In this document: one piece after another, positions 8,699 through 17,859 of the stretch
Position numbering within the stretch: the stretch's first letter is position 1
How the letters are laid out: each line of letters opens with the position of its first letter
Assembly (NCBI RefSeq): GCF_001006805.1
Contig: NZ_LN811350.1
Location: 317,965-362,542, forward strand
Length of the DNA: 44,578 nt
DNA from: Microvirga massiliensis
GTDB lineage: Bacteria > Pseudomonadota > Alphaproteobacteria > Rhizobiales > Beijerinckiaceae
Direction of reading: 5' to 3'
The notes under the pieces: model-generated
Told to the model about the DNA's origin: nothing
Database searches by the model: none
The model's input: only the letters and a program-made list of their open reading frames with translations
Program-made: the position numbers and the translations under genes

Positions 8699-10486
8699 TC
8701 AGGACGCGGTAGTTCGTTCCGCTCCGGCATCGTCGGAGAGCTGGAGCCGATGCAGCCGCGCATAGACCCCGCCCTGCGCGATGAGTTCGTCGTGTCGCCC
8801 GGTCTCGATGACGCATCCGGCCTCGAGCACCACAATCCGGTCCGCGTCGCGGACCGTCGAGAGCCGGTGTGCGATCACGAGAGTGGTCCGGCCGGCCATC
8901 AGACGCCGCAAGGCGGCCTGCACTAGGCTTTCGGATTCGGAATCGAGGGCGCTCGTCGCCTCGTCGAGGAGAAGGATCGGGGCATCCTTCAGAAAGGCGC
9001 GCGCGAGCGTGATGCGCTGACGCTCTCCCCCCGAGAGTCGGCTGCCTCCCGTTCCGACCCGGGTGTAGTAGCCCTTGGGTAGGGCGCTGATGAACTCGTG
9101 CGCCGCCGCCGCCCGCGCTGCTGCGACGATCTCCTCGTCGGAGGCGCCGGGGCGTCCGAAGGCGATGTTCGCGCGGATCGTGTCGTCGAAGAGAGACACG
9201 TCCTGGCTGACGACAGCGATGTGAGCGCGCAGTGAGGCCTGGGTCACGGACCGGACGTCCTGGCCGTCGATCAGCACCGCCCCGGATGTGACGTCGTAGA
9301 GACGCGGCACGAGCGACAGGAGCGTGGACTTGCCCGAGCCCGAGCGGCCCACCAGAGCCGTGGTCGCGCCGCCAAGGACCATCAGGTCGATGCCGTCGAG
9401 AGCCGCCGCATCGCCGCCATAGCGGAACGTCACGTCCGCGAACCTGATCTCTCCCTTCCCGAGCTGCAGGGGAGAGGCTCCCGGCCGGTCGCGGATGCGC
9501 GGCTCCTCGTCGAGGATGTCGAAGGTCCGTTGGAGCGCTCCGGCGGCTTCCTGCACGATTGCATTGAGATTCCCAAGGGCGCGGATCGGCTGCGCGGCGA
9601 GGATCAGCGCGCTCACGAAGCCCGTGAAGTCGCCGACCGTGCTCTCTCCCGAGGTGATCCTGAACCCGATGAGGATCAGGACCGCTGCCACCGCGAGCCC
9701 ACCCCCGGCTTCGAGAAGCGGATCGAGGCGCCCGCGGGCATTCGCACTCTTCATCTTGAGCCGGCGGATCTCCTCGAAAGCCGCGCTACCCTTGGCCTTG
9801 AGGTATCCCTCGAGGGCATAGGTCTTGGCGACGCGTGTGGCCGCAAGGCTCTCCGAGACGAAGCTCGCCATCTGCCCGATCTGCTCCTGGGTCGAAGTCG
9901 CGACCCGGCGCAGCTTCTTGCCGATCCGGGCGATCGGCCTGGCGACGAAGGGCGCCACGACCCCGGCGACGATCGTCAGGACGGGGTCGATCCAGATCAT
10001 CGCGACGATCAGGGCGGCGATCGTGGCGACCTCACGAAGGAAAACCGTGGAGAGTCGGGTCAGGGCCTCCTTGATGAAGGCGAAGTCGGTTGTGAAGCGC
10101 TGTGTCAGGGCCGCCGGGCTTTCTCGCCCGATCTGGGCGAGGTCGGCCTCGACGAGATGCGCGTAGAGAGCGCTCTGGAGGTCTGCCTCGATCCGGGTCA
10201 CGACCCGATTGGTGAGGACCGTGAGCCCGAGAAGCGAGAAGCCCTTCACGGCGGTCACGCCGATCACGAAGAGCGGCGCGAGGCGGATGGCATCCGCATC
10301 CCGGGCCGCGAAGGCATCGAAGGCCGCCTTGATGAGGACCGGGTAGAGCCCCGTCGCGCCGGCGACGAGTGCCACGAGGCCGAGCACCACAGCAAGCGCG
10401 CCGCGGTGCGGGCGCATCCAGTCTCGCCAGAGACGGCGCAGGAGAGGAAGGGTCTCGGCCCTGACAGGCAGCTTCGAACGGGACAT
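8699..10486 (-). CDS. ABC exporter, MsbA/lipid-A-export-like (fused TMD-NBD)
   Basis: Half-transporter that would dimerise in the inner membrane and use ATP to export a lipid or other hydrophobic substrate. The 595 residues comprise a six-helix transmembrane domain (about 25-320) and a nucleotide-binding domain with Walker A GRSGSGKST (380-388), Q-loop near 428, signature LSGGERQ (484-490), Walker B LLLDEATSALD (505-515) and switch His540 (IAHRLSTV). Architecture matches MsbA and related exporters of alphaproteobacteria. Substrate is inferred only from family. It is divergent from the DgcN-like gene. Confidence 0.92.
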   Translation of the reverse strand: MSRSKLPVRAETLPLLRRLWRDWMRPHRGALAVVLGLVALVAGATGLYPVLIKAAFDAFAARDADAIRLAPLFVIGVTAVKGFSLLGLTVLTNRVVTRIEADLQSALYAHLVEADLAQIGRESPAALTQRFTTDFAFIKEALTRLSTVFLREVATIAALIVAMIWIDPVLTIVAGVVAPFVARPIARIGKKLRRVATSTQEQIGQMASFVSESLAATRVAKTYALEGYLKAKGSAAFEEIRRLKMKSANARGRLDPLLEAGGGLAVAAVLILIGFRITSGESTVGDFTGFVSALILAAQPIRALGNLNAIVQEAAGALQRTFDILDEEPRIRDRPGASPLQLGKGEIRFADVTFRYGGDAAALDGIDLMVLGGATTALVGRSGSGKSTLLSLVPRLYDVTSGAVLIDGQDVRSVTQASLRAHIAVVSQDVSLFDDTIRANIAFGRPGASDEEIVAAARAAAAHEFISALPKGYYTRVGTGGSRLSGGERQRITLARAFLKDAPILLLDEATSALDSESESLVQAALRRLMAGRTTLVIAHRLSTVRDADRIVVLEAGCVIETGRHDELIAQGGVYARLHRLQLSDDAGAERTTAS

Positions 10487-10607
10487 TGAGGCCGGGTTTC
10501 AAACAGGGCGGCGGTCGGTAACACGCGGGCCACGCAAGGCGCAAATTCCGCTCGGCGCATTGGCATTGCGCCCGCGTGGGACCATGATCTGCCCTACTGG
10601 AGGTCCC

Positions 10608-11642
10608 ATGCCGATAGAACACCCGTACCTCATGTTCCTCGGCGACGTCCCGGATCAGCTTGCGGCGAAGACGGCGAGCGGGATCGTCGATTGGCGGCCC
10701 GAATGGTGCCTGGGCCAGCTTCGCCTGCCGGGTTGCCGCGCCGACCTCGGCCTGCCCGACCTGACGATCCCTGAGGCGAAACACAAGGGTGCACGCACCC
10801 TGATCGTCGGTGTCGTCAATGCCGGCGGCGTGCTGCCGGCTCACTGGATCGAGACGATCGTCGCGGCCCTCGAGGCAGGTCTCGACGTCGCGAGCGGACT
10901 CCACACACGGCTCGGGGACCAGCCCGCGATCGCGCAAGCGGCCGCGGCTCACAGCCGTCAGCTGTTCGACGTGCGCCATTCCGGTCAGCGTTTCGCCACG
11001 GGCAAGGGCACGAAACGATCCGGCCGGCGACTCCTCACGGTTGGGACGGATTGCTCCGTCGGCAAGAAATATACGGTGCTGGCGCTCGAGCGCGGGATGC
11101 GCGCCCGCAGCTTCGATGCGGATTTCCGGGCGACGGGCCAGACCGGAGTGTTCATCTCCGGACGCGGCGTCGCGATCGATGCCGTCGTGGCGGATTTCAT
11201 CTCGGGTGCCGTCGAGTGGCTGTCGCCCGCTGCCGACCCAACCCATTGGGACCTGATCGAAGGCCAGGGATCGCTCTTCCACCCCTCCTTCGCGGGCGTG
11301 AGCCTTGGTCTCCTGCACGGGGCGCAGCCGGATGCCTTCATCGTCTGTCACGAGCCCACCCGCACGCACATGCGCGGCGTCGAGCATCCGCTGCCGTCCA
11401 TCGGCGAGGTGATCGATCTCACGATCCGCTGCGGGCGCCTCACGAACCCGGCGATCCGCTGCGCCGGCATCGCGATCAACACGCAGGCGCTCTCCGAATC
11501 CGACGCCAAGGCCTTGCTCGGCGCGACGAGCGCGGAGCATGGCTTGCCGGCAACCGATCCCGTGCGCTTCGGTGTGGATGATCTGATCGATCGCCTCGTC
11601 GAGGAGTTCGGCCTTCTCCCCGGATCGGCGCCTGCAGCGTAA
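10608..11642 (+). CDS. DUF1611 / DgcN-like protein (putative N-acyltransferase with P-loop)
   Basis: A 344-aa DUF1611 protein. Recently characterised members (DgcN) N-acetylate D-glutamate in a D-amino-acid catabolic pathway; the same reaction here is inference. Visible features are an N-terminal alpha/beta domain with TLIVGVVNAGG (about 64-74), SGLHTRLGD, and a C-terminal domain with the P-loop-like GTDCSVGKKYT (146-156), then LIEGQGSLFHPSF. The ATG at 10608 follows TGGAGG at ideal spacing. The usual neighbour dgcA (an enolase-superfamily epimerase) is absent; an FAH-family gene follows 57 nt downstream on the same strand, so the two probably form one unit. Confidence 0.82.
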   Translation: MPIEHPYLMFLGDVPDQLAAKTASGIVDWRPEWCLGQLRLPGCRADLGLPDLTIPEAKHKGARTLIVGVVNAGGVLPAHWIETIVAALEAGLDVASGLHTRLGDQPAIAQAAAAHSRQLFDVRHSGQRFATGKGTKRSGRRLLTVGTDCSVGKKYTVLALERGMRARSFDADFRATGQTGVFISGRGVAIDAVVADFISGAVEWLSPAADPTHWDLIEGQGSLFHPSFAGVSLGLLHGAQPDAFIVCHEPTRTHMRGVEHPLPSIGEVIDLTIRCGRLTNPAIRCAGIAINTQALSESDAKALLGATSAEHGLPATDPVRFGVDDLIDRLVEEFGLLPGSAPAA

Positions 11643-11699
11643 GAGAGAAGGCCGAGCCTCCGATCCAAATCCGCGAGCCCTATTGCGAGACCGACCCTC

Positions 11700-12896
11700 A
11701 TGAGCTCTTCCCGACCACTCGTTTTCGAGTCAGCCCACGCCCTCCCCGACGATGCCGCCGCGGCGACGCTCGCCGGGCGCGTCTGGCGCCCCGATGTCCA
11801 GGGCCCGTCCGTGGTGGTCCTGCGCGACGGTGCGGTCCACGACGTGTCACGACGTTTTCCGACGATACGGGACCTCTGCGAGGAGGAGGATCCGGTTACG
11901 GCCTTGCGCAGCACCGAGGGAGAGGTCGTCGGCTCTCTCGCCGAGATTCTCGCCAATACACCGATCGAGCGGCGCGACCCGGACCGCCCCTGGCTTCTCG
12001 CACCGGTCGACCTTCAGGTCGTCAAGGCGGCCGGCGTCACCTTCGCGATTTCCCTGCTCGAGCGAGTCATCGAAGAGCGGGCAAGGGGCGACCTCGAAGC
12101 GGCATCCGCAATCCGGCAGGAAGTGCAGCGCCTCGTCGGGGACGATCTCCAGCGTCTCAAGCCCGGCTCGCCCGAGGCCGAAGCTTTGAAGGCAGTCCTC
12201 GTTGAGCGCGGCGCCTGGAGCCAGTACCTCGAGGTCGGGATCGGCCCGGACGCGGAGATCTTCACCAAGGCGCCGCCGATGGCTTCCGTCGGCACGCTCA
12301 TGGATGCCGGCCTGCTCCCGAGCTCGAACTGGAACAATCCGGAGCCCGAGGTCGTCCTCATGGTCGCCTCGTCGGGCCGCATCGTAGGAGCGACGCTCGG
12401 CAACGACATCAATCTGCGCGATCTCGAAGGCCGCTCCGCCCTGCTTCTCGGCAAGGCGAAAGACAACAACGCGTCCTGCACGATCGGTCCGTTCCTGCGG
12501 CTCTTCGACGACGGATTCGATCTTAACGACGTGCGCCGGATGACCGTGACCCTGGTGATCGAGGGCGAGGACGGCTTCCGCCTCGACGGCGAGTCGTCGC
12601 TGTCGCAGATCAGCCGCGATCCTGCGGATCTCGTCGCGCAGATGATCGGGCCGCACCATCAATATCCCGACGGCGCTGCGCTCTTCCTCGGCACAATGTT
12701 CGCTCCGATCGAGGACCGGGACACGCCGGGTCAGGGCTTCACGCACAAGATGGGCGATCTCGTCACGATCGCGAGCCCGCGCCTCGGCCGGCTCGTGAAC
12801 CGGATGCGACACACACATGAATGCGAGCCCTGGACCTTCGGCACGGGCGCGCTAATGCGCAATCTCGCAGCGCGTGGGCTTCTGAGTCGTTCGTGA
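11700..12896 (+). CDS. Fumarylacetoacetate hydrolase (FAH) family protein
   Basis: Metal-dependent hydrolase, hydratase or decarboxylase of 2-oxo acids; exact reaction unknown. The 398-aa chain has a long N-terminal domain and a C-terminal FAH fold. The metal-binding E-x-E (NPEPEVVLMV, about 216-225), followed by GNDINLRDLEGR and LLGKAKDNNASCTIGP, corresponds to the family's metal site and lysine region. It is longer than simple FAH/MhpD proteins and resembles the sugar-acid dehydratase-like branch. It lies 57 nt after the DgcN-like gene and ends just before a strong hairpin, suggesting a shared catabolic role on an amino acid or sugar-acid derivative. Confidence 0.85.
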   Translation: MSSSRPLVFESAHALPDDAAAATLAGRVWRPDVQGPSVVVLRDGAVHDVSRRFPTIRDLCEEEDPVTALRSTEGEVVGSLAEILANTPIERRDPDRPWLLAPVDLQVVKAAGVTFAISLLERVIEERARGDLEAASAIRQEVQRLVGDDLQRLKPGSPEAEALKAVLVERGAWSQYLEVGIGPDAEIFTKAPPMASVGTLMDAGLLPSSNWNNPEPEVVLMVASSGRIVGATLGNDINLRDLEGRSALLLGKAKDNNASCTIGPFLRLFDDGFDLNDVRRMTVTLVIEGEDGFRLDGESSLSQISRDPADLVAQMIGPHHQYPDGAALFLGTMFAPIEDRDTPGQGFTHKMGDLVTIASPRLGRLVNRMRHTHECEPWTFGTGALMRNLAARGLLSRS

Positions 12897-12909
12897 GGTG
12901 ATGCGTGCA

Positions 12910-12932
12910 GATCCCGCGCAGCGCGCGGGATC
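12910..12932 (+). terminator. Hairpin ending the DgcN-like/FAH unit
   Basis: A perfect 10-bp stem (GATCCCGCGC with its complement) closes a 3-nt loop 14 nt after the FAH stop codon. No U-run follows directly, so it may work as a Rho-assisted or 3'-end stabilising hairpin rather than a classical terminator. Confidence 0.5.
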
Positions 12933-13005
12933 AGGCGACGCGATTTGTTACGCCCTCTTCGTAATTGCGTGTCACGGGCGCGATGCACAACCCATTCCGA
13001 CACAC

Positions 13006-13087
13006 CCGTCCTTGCGAGCCGGAGGCGAAGCAATCTACCCGTCGAAGGATGCGCTCTTGGATTGCTTCACTTCGTTCGCAATGACGG
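13006..13087. repeat. Dispersed intergenic palindromic repeat, copy R1
   Basis: The unit runs from CCGTCCTTGCGAGCC to TTCGCAATGACGG. Its two ends are imperfect inverted repeats, each containing TTGCGAxC and GAAGCAATC, around a variable centre. The same unit occurs near 17.5, 17.75, 21.05, 31.5 and 31.7 kb. Upstream bases 12980-13005 (GATGCACAA...CACACC) resemble the linker seen at 31627-31657. The remainder of the gap 12897-13201 shows no convincing gene. Confidence 0.85.
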
Positions 13088-13201
13088 TGAGGGCATGAGA
13101 GCCGGAAGAACACTGCTGAAAATAAAAACAAGCTCCTGACTCACTCCGTCGTTGCGAGAAGGCGAAGGCATCCGGGCTGCACTCGCAGATCTGCTCTGGA
13201 A

Positions 13202-13423
13202 TTACTGCCGACGGGCGCGCCGGCGATTGTCGCCCTGCACTTCGTCGACGATACCGCCAGGCGCGGAGGCCACGGCTCCGGCTCCGGCGCCGACGGCTGC
13301 CCCGACCGGGCCACCGACGAGTGCTCCGCCAGTCGCTCCGACGAGCGTTCCGGTCGTCTGCTGCTGTGTGGAACATGCAGCGGCGCCAAGGCACAGCACT
13401 GCAACGAGGGCGAGTTTCTGCAT
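13202..13423 (-). CDS. Small glycine-zipper lipoprotein
   Basis: A 73-aa predicted lipoprotein of unknown function. It starts MQKLALVAVLCLGAAACS, a type II signal with lipobox (LGAAAC) near residue 17, followed by a Gly/Ala-rich zipper segment (GTLVGATGGALVGGPVGAAV) that likely packs in or against a membrane, and a short basic tail. ATG 13423 is preceded by GGAGGAAACGG, a strong ribosome binding site, which favours it over the longer open frame. Similar small proteins are common in Hyphomicrobiales and are thought to reside in the outer membrane or periplasm. Confidence 0.8.
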   Translation of the reverse strand: MQKLALVAVLCLGAAACSTQQQTTGTLVGATGGALVGGPVGAAVGAGAGAVASAPGGIVDEVQGDNRRRARRQ

Positions 13424-13557
13424 CCGTTTCCTCCATGCCTGCGACGGCAGGCACGGGATCAACTCGCGACAGGCGAAGCGGTTCAAAGCCTTTGCTACGG
13501 GCGAAACTTCGATCGAGTCGTGCTGCGCACGAGATCGGCGTCAGAATCGGATTCGTT

Positions 13558-13599
13558 GGCGCGACTGATCATTCAGCTCCGCGAGTGATCAGTCGCGCC
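13558..13599 (-). terminator. Long hairpin overlapping the trkH stop codon
   Basis: A perfect 14-bp stem (GGCGCGACTGATCA and its complement) with a 14-nt loop. The upstream arm includes the last trkH codons and its stop. There is no U-tract, so termination or mRNA 3'-end protection are both possible. Confidence 0.45.
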
Positions 13600-15079
13600 A
13601 GAACTGGGGGAAGAAGAGGATCAGCACGGTAAAAAGCTCGAGACGCCCGAGCAGCATCCCGAAGGCCAGGAGCCATTTCCCGGCATCGGGCAACGTCGAG
13701 AAGTTGCCCGTCGGGCCGATGACCGGGCCAAGACCCGGGCCGACATTCGAGACGGCCGCCGCAGCGGCGCTCGCACTCGTCAGGAAATCGAGGTCGAGGG
13801 CCATCAAGGCGATCGTCAAAGCGCTGTAGCACGTGAAATAAAGAGCGAAGAAAACCACGACGGAGCCGATCACCTCGTCTGTCAGGAGTCGTCCTGCATA
13901 GACGCGGGGAAAGACGCCGCGCGGGTACAGGAGATGTCGGAACTGGCTGCGAAGCAGCACCAGCATCACTTCGAAACGAAAGATCTTCATTCCGCCGGTC
14001 GTCGACCCGGTGCAGCCGCCGACGAAGGTCAACCCGAAGAAGATTCCGACGGCGAAGTTCCCCCACAGAGCATAATCCGTCGTCGCAAAGCCCGCCGTCG
14101 TCACGATCGACACGACATGAAAGGCGGCGTAGCGCAGGCCCTCTACGAAACCGTACCGTCCGCTGAGCACGAGCCAAGCGGTGATCGCGAAGGTGACAAC
14201 GGCGAGGAAAGTGATGAATGTCCGGACCTGGCTGTTGCGGAGCGTGTCCTTCTGTCTCTGGAGCAAGCGGACATAGAGAACGAAGGGAAGCGCGCCCGAG
14301 ATCATGAAGATGATCGCGATCCAATCGACGGCCGCGCTGTTCCAATTGCCCAGTGACTTGTCGGACGTCGAGAATCCGCCCGTAGCAACTGTCGTGAATG
14401 CGTGCGTGAGAGCTTCGAATGGCGTCATCACCGTCGCCCAGTAGGCGATTCCGCAAATCGCGGTCAGCGTCAGGTAGATGAGCAAGATCGCCATTGCGAT
14501 TTCGCGAACGCGCGGCATGACTTTTTCGGAGCGATCCGATGATTCCGTCCGGAACAATTGCATGCCGCCGATGCCGAGCACCGGCAGAATGGCAATCGCC
14601 GTCGCGATGACGCCGATGCCGCCCATCCATTGCAGGAGAGCCCGCCAGAGCAGGATCCCTGGCGGCGCTTGGTCCAAGCCTACGATCACGGTCGCGCCGG
14701 TCGTGGTCAGTCCCGACATCGCCTCGAAGAACGCATTCGTGAAATTGTCCCGCAATTGCGCGTAGTCGGAGATGTAGAGCGGAATGGCGGCGAAGAGCGT
14801 GATCGCCAGCCAAGCGAACGGCGTGAGGACGAAGGCTTGGCGAAGCGTGAGCCCGCCCGCCAGCCGGCATCGGGTGGTGTAGACCAGAACCGTTCCCGCA
14901 CCGGACGCGATCGCGCTCGAGACGAGAAACGCCTTCCAGTCGGGATGGCCCGCCATCGCGTCCGCTGCGGCGGGCAGAAGCATGGTGATTCCGAGGGCGA
15001 TGAGCATGCCGCCCACGATATAGACGATCGGCCGGAAGCGAGGCGGCGCCCAGGACGAGAGAGCGGGGCTGATGTCCAT
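13589..15079 (-). CDS. trkH: Trk potassium uptake channel subunit TrkH
   Basis: Ion-conducting subunit of the Trk K+ system in the inner membrane, gated by TrkA. The 496-aa protein has the repeated membrane-pore-membrane plan; SGLTTTGATVI, TTGGFSTSDKSL, and TTAGFATTDYALWGN are successive selectivity-filter (P-loop) segments, and FVGGCTGSTTGGMK precedes the fourth. The start is taken as ATG 15079, with GTG 15082 directly before it; trkA stops at 15084, so translation is likely coupled. The order trkA then trkH on the minus strand forms a two-gene operon that ends at the hairpin overlapping its stop. Confidence 0.95.
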   Translation of the reverse strand: MDISPALSSWAPPRFRPIVYIVGGMLIALGITMLLPAAADAMAGHPDWKAFLVSSAIASGAGTVLVYTTRCRLAGGLTLRQAFVLTPFAWLAITLFAAIPLYISDYAQLRDNFTNAFFEAMSGLTTTGATVIVGLDQAPPGILLWRALLQWMGGIGVIATAIAILPVLGIGGMQLFRTESSDRSEKVMPRVREIAMAILLIYLTLTAICGIAYWATVMTPFEALTHAFTTVATGGFSTSDKSLGNWNSAAVDWIAIIFMISGALPFVLYVRLLQRQKDTLRNSQVRTFITFLAVVTFAITAWLVLSGRYGFVEGLRYAAFHVVSIVTTAGFATTDYALWGNFAVGIFFGLTFVGGCTGSTTGGMKIFRFEVMLVLLRSQFRHLLYPRGVFPRVYAGRLLTDEVIGSVVVFFALYFTCYSALTIALMALDLDFLTSASAAAAAVSNVGPGLGPVIGPTGNFSTLPDAGKWLLAFGMLLGRLELFTVLILFFPQFWRD

Positions 15080-15083
15080 CACG

Positions 15084-16466
15084 CTACAGACCGCTCTCGC
15101 GACTGGCGAGCATCGCCTCGGCTTTTCGAAGCGCGCGATAGGTCACGACCGCGATGATGCTGTCGCCCGGTTGCACGCGGGTTTCTCCCGTCGGGATGAT
15201 CACGTCGCCGTCGCGGACTATCGCCCCGATCAGCATTCCTTCGGGGAGTCCGATTTCGCGCAAGTTCCCGCTGACGAGCCGCGAGCCCTTGGTTGCGGTC
15301 GCCTCGATGACCTCTCCGAAATCCTCGCGCAACGTGTAGAGGGCGGAAACCGACCGGTGGCGCACATGGCGAAGGATGGTCGAGATCGTGATCGCGCTCG
15401 GGCTCACGACGGTGTCGATCCCAAATGAGGGGAGGAGCGGCTCGTAGGATCTCTTGTTGACGAGCGTAATCGCACGGGCACAGCCCTCGCGCTTCGCGAG
15501 TACGGAGGCGAAGATGTTGGTCTCGTCGTCGTTCGTGACCGCGATGATCGTCTCGGCTGCCTGAACATGGGCCTCCAACAGAACGTCGCGATCGAGCGCG
15601 TCTCCCTGGAGCACGATGGCGCTTTCGCCGAGCTCGCTGGAGATGAACCGGGCGCGCTCGCGGGAATGCTCGATGATCTTGAGCGACACGGACGGGGCGC
15701 TGCCGGCCAAGCGCTTTGCGAGGTTCAGCCCGACATTCCCGCCGCCGACGATGATGACACGGCGCGCCACATCCTCCCGGTGGCCGAAGAAGGCCATGAG
15801 GGCGTCGATCTTCGACGGTTGGGCGACGATGTAGACGTCGTCGCCCCGCTCGATCCGATGATCTCCCTGAGGGACGAAGGTCCTGCCGTCGCGGATCACG
15901 GCGACCATGACGAAACTCTGCTCGCGTAGGATGGCCGGCAATTCACTCAGCCGCCGACCGACCGCGGAGCAGGACCCCGTATTGCAATGGAGCCCGATGA
16001 GCCGCACGCGGCCACCGGCCAGCGACACCGTATCGAAAGCTCCCGGCGTCTTCAGACGTCTCGCGATTCCGTTCGCGACCTCGATTTCCGGCGAGATGAT
16101 GACGTCGATCGGCAATTGATCGGTCGCGTAGAGCTTCTCCCAGATGGGCTCCAGATAGCCATGATGTCGTACTCGGGCGATGCGGCGGCGGACGTTGAAC
16201 AGCGAGTAGGCAACCTGGCAGGCGACCATGTTGACCTCGTCGGACCGCGTGACCGCGATCAGCATGTCGGCATCGCGAGCTCCTGCGCGCTCGAGGACCT
16301 CGGGGTGGGAGGCATGGCCCACTATGCCGCGCACGTCATAGGACTCATCCGCCCGGCGCGCCTGCTCCGGATCGACATCCAGAATCGTGATGTCGATCCC
16401 TTCCGTCGCGAGGTGACGCGCGATTGTGGTTCCGACCTGCCCGGCGCCGCAAACGATGACCCTCAT
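15084..16466 (-). CDS. trkA: Trk potassium uptake regulatory subunit TrkA
   Basis: Cytoplasmic NAD(H)/ATP-binding gating ring subunit of the Trk system. The 460-aa protein contains two RCK_N/RCK_C modules: the first Rossmann motif VIVCGAGQVGTTIA begins at residue 3, and the second VIIVGGGNVGLNLAKRL near residue 234. Each is followed by an RCK_C (TrkA-C) ligand domain. ATG 16466 is preceded by CAGGAAGTGGC, a good ribosome binding site; upstream in-frame codons to 16508 lack support. Directly precedes trkH with no intergenic gap. Confidence 0.96.
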   Translation of the reverse strand: MRVIVCGAGQVGTTIARHLATEGIDITILDVDPEQARRADESYDVRGIVGHASHPEVLERAGARDADMLIAVTRSDEVNMVACQVAYSLFNVRRRIARVRHHGYLEPIWEKLYATDQLPIDVIISPEIEVANGIARRLKTPGAFDTVSLAGGRVRLIGLHCNTGSCSAVGRRLSELPAILREQSFVMVAVIRDGRTFVPQGDHRIERGDDVYIVAQPSKIDALMAFFGHREDVARRVIIVGGGNVGLNLAKRLAGSAPSVSLKIIEHSRERARFISSELGESAIVLQGDALDRDVLLEAHVQAAETIIAVTNDDETNIFASVLAKREGCARAITLVNKRSYEPLLPSFGIDTVVSPSAITISTILRHVRHRSVSALYTLREDFGEVIEATATKGSRLVSGNLREIGLPEGMLIGAIVRDGDVIIPTGETRVQPGDSIIAVVTYRALRKAEAMLASRESGL

Positions 16467-16631
16467 GCCACTTCCTGCAGATTCGACCCATGCGGCTTCG
16501 GCAGCCAAGTGATCCGGATCGTATCATATCGGGGAGTGAAAACCCCGACCGGGGCATAGCCGGCAAGCAGGCGAGGCCTGCTGCGCCGGCAGCCAAAGGG
16601 AACCGCCGATATCTCGTGGTACGGCGGGGCG

Positions 16632-17060
16632 TCAGGCCCGGGTCTCACCCATCTGAGCGGCATCCTGCTTCGCTGCGATATCAGCGTCCGAGCCCCGCTC
16701 GTCAGGCCTGTGAGTGGTTGCGATGCCATTCACGAGCCAATCCAAGACCTGGGCACAGACTGCGCCAGACATCAGGCCGAAGGACTTCACCACGAAGTCC
16801 CGGAACTCGCCATGGCGGCCGGGTGCGACGTGCTGCAGGATTTCGAGCAGGCCCGCTATTCCGATGGCGAGCAGGAGAGACCCGAAGCGCCGGTTCGGAT
16901 AACCGAGCCAGAATGCGCCTCCGAGCGCCGCGAAGGCGACAAACCGCTCAAGATTCGCCGGAGCCGCCGTCGTAGGGCGCAATCCGATCGGCGAGAGCGT
17001 GAAGATCGCAATGGCGATCACGAGGAGCCATGCAGCCCACCGGGAGAGTTTACTAAGCAT
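16632..17060 (-). CDS. VanZ-like membrane protein
   Basis: A 142-aa integral membrane protein of the VanZ-like family, of unknown role here (the name comes from teicoplanin resistance, which should not be assumed). There are about four hydrophobic segments: residues 9-25, 40-56, 61-77 and 95-112. The family-typical ending GLLEILQHVAPGRHGEFRDF, with acidic and His residues between the last two helices, is clear. The C-terminal 30 residues are hydrophilic. ATG 17060 is preceded by GCAGGTGTA. It is a single gene. Confidence 0.8.
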   Translation of the reverse strand: MLSKLSRWAAWLLVIAIAIFTLSPIGLRPTTAAPANLERFVAFAALGGAFWLGYPNRRFGSLLLAIGIAGLLEILQHVAPGRHGEFRDFVVKSFGLMSGAVCAQVLDWLVNGIATTHRPDERGSDADIAAKQDAAQMGETRA

Positions 17061-17170
17061 TACACCTGCGGACGATGAGAGAGATTGCCGAACGGAATAG
17101 CCGGACGGCTCGGCAAGATTTCACGAAACGGCAACGGCTCCACCCATGCGACTGGCTCGGCGACAAAGAA

Positions 17171-17290
17171 GCTCTGCCGGGCCTCCTAACCCGGCGGAGC
17201 CTCTAAATCTGGGCACCCGGAGCCGGTCGGCAAGACCGCTCGTTGCAGAAGGGATGGGTGCGTTCGGACGGGGCACGGCCCCATCCGAAC
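17171..17290. other. Structured gene-free stretch with two strong hairpins
   Basis: Between 17061 and 17493 no credible gene is seen. It holds two hairpins: 17171-17200 (11-bp stem, 8-nt loop, GCTCTGCCGGG/CCCGGCGGAGC), which on the minus strand is followed by TTCTTTG and could terminate a leftward transcript, and 17262-17290 (7-bp outer stem GTTCGGA/TCCGAAC with a further GC-rich inner stem). Whether a small RNA is made here is unknown. Confidence 0.4.
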
Positions 17291-17493
17291 GGTCGACTAC
17301 GCCTTTCGATGCCGGCCGGGCAGATCAACGCAATGGGTCGATCTGGACCTGCTGTTGTCGTCGAGCAGGGCCACAGCGACGGCTTGCACTACGGGAAGGG
17401 CACCGGTGGTCGACGGCGGCAGCCGCCGAGCGATCCGCTGCGGCCCGCTGCCGTTCCGACCGGTTGCTGCAGTGTTCTTCATACCGGCCTCAA

Positions 17494-17795
17494 CCTCATT
17501 GCGAACGGAGTGAAGCGATCCAGGAGCGCATCCATCGACGGGTAGATTGCTTCGCCTCTGGCTCGCAATGACGGAAGTGCGGCGGAAGGGCAGTGCATCA
17601 CGCCTGCGGTTCGCAATGACGCAGTGAGTCCGCGGCAGGCCTGATGATGCCAGACCACAATGACGGCAGTGGGTCCAGCGCTACTCCGTATCGGGCCCTG
17701 CACCTCCCGCCCTCACGCCCTCTTCGTCATTGCGAACGAAGTGAAGCAATCTACCCCTCGACGGATGGTCGCCTCGACTTCGGCTCGCCATGACG
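17494..17795. repeat. Composite repeat I (copies R2 and R3 plus shared linker)
   Basis: Two palindromic units, R2 (17494-17574) and R3 (17725-17795), are joined by a linker holding GGGCAGTGCATCACGCC, a third degenerate end (TTCGCAATGACG) and a segment running GACGGCAGTGGGTCC to GCACCTCCCGCCC. The same modules in the same order occur in opposite orientation at 31484-31738, apart from an internal stretch (about 45 nt) missing there. The identity of linker as well as unit argues for copying of a composite block. Confidence 0.85.
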
Positions 17796-17859
17796 CAGCA
17801 AGCGATTCGCAAGTCGTCGCAGAAACGTGATTGTCGCGCACAATGCACGCGAGTGTCCG

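Noticed and set aside
12931..13131. Minus-strand ORF containing the peptide HCERSEAIQE
   Set aside because: This is the translation of the dispersed palindromic repeat, a known artefact, not a protein gene.
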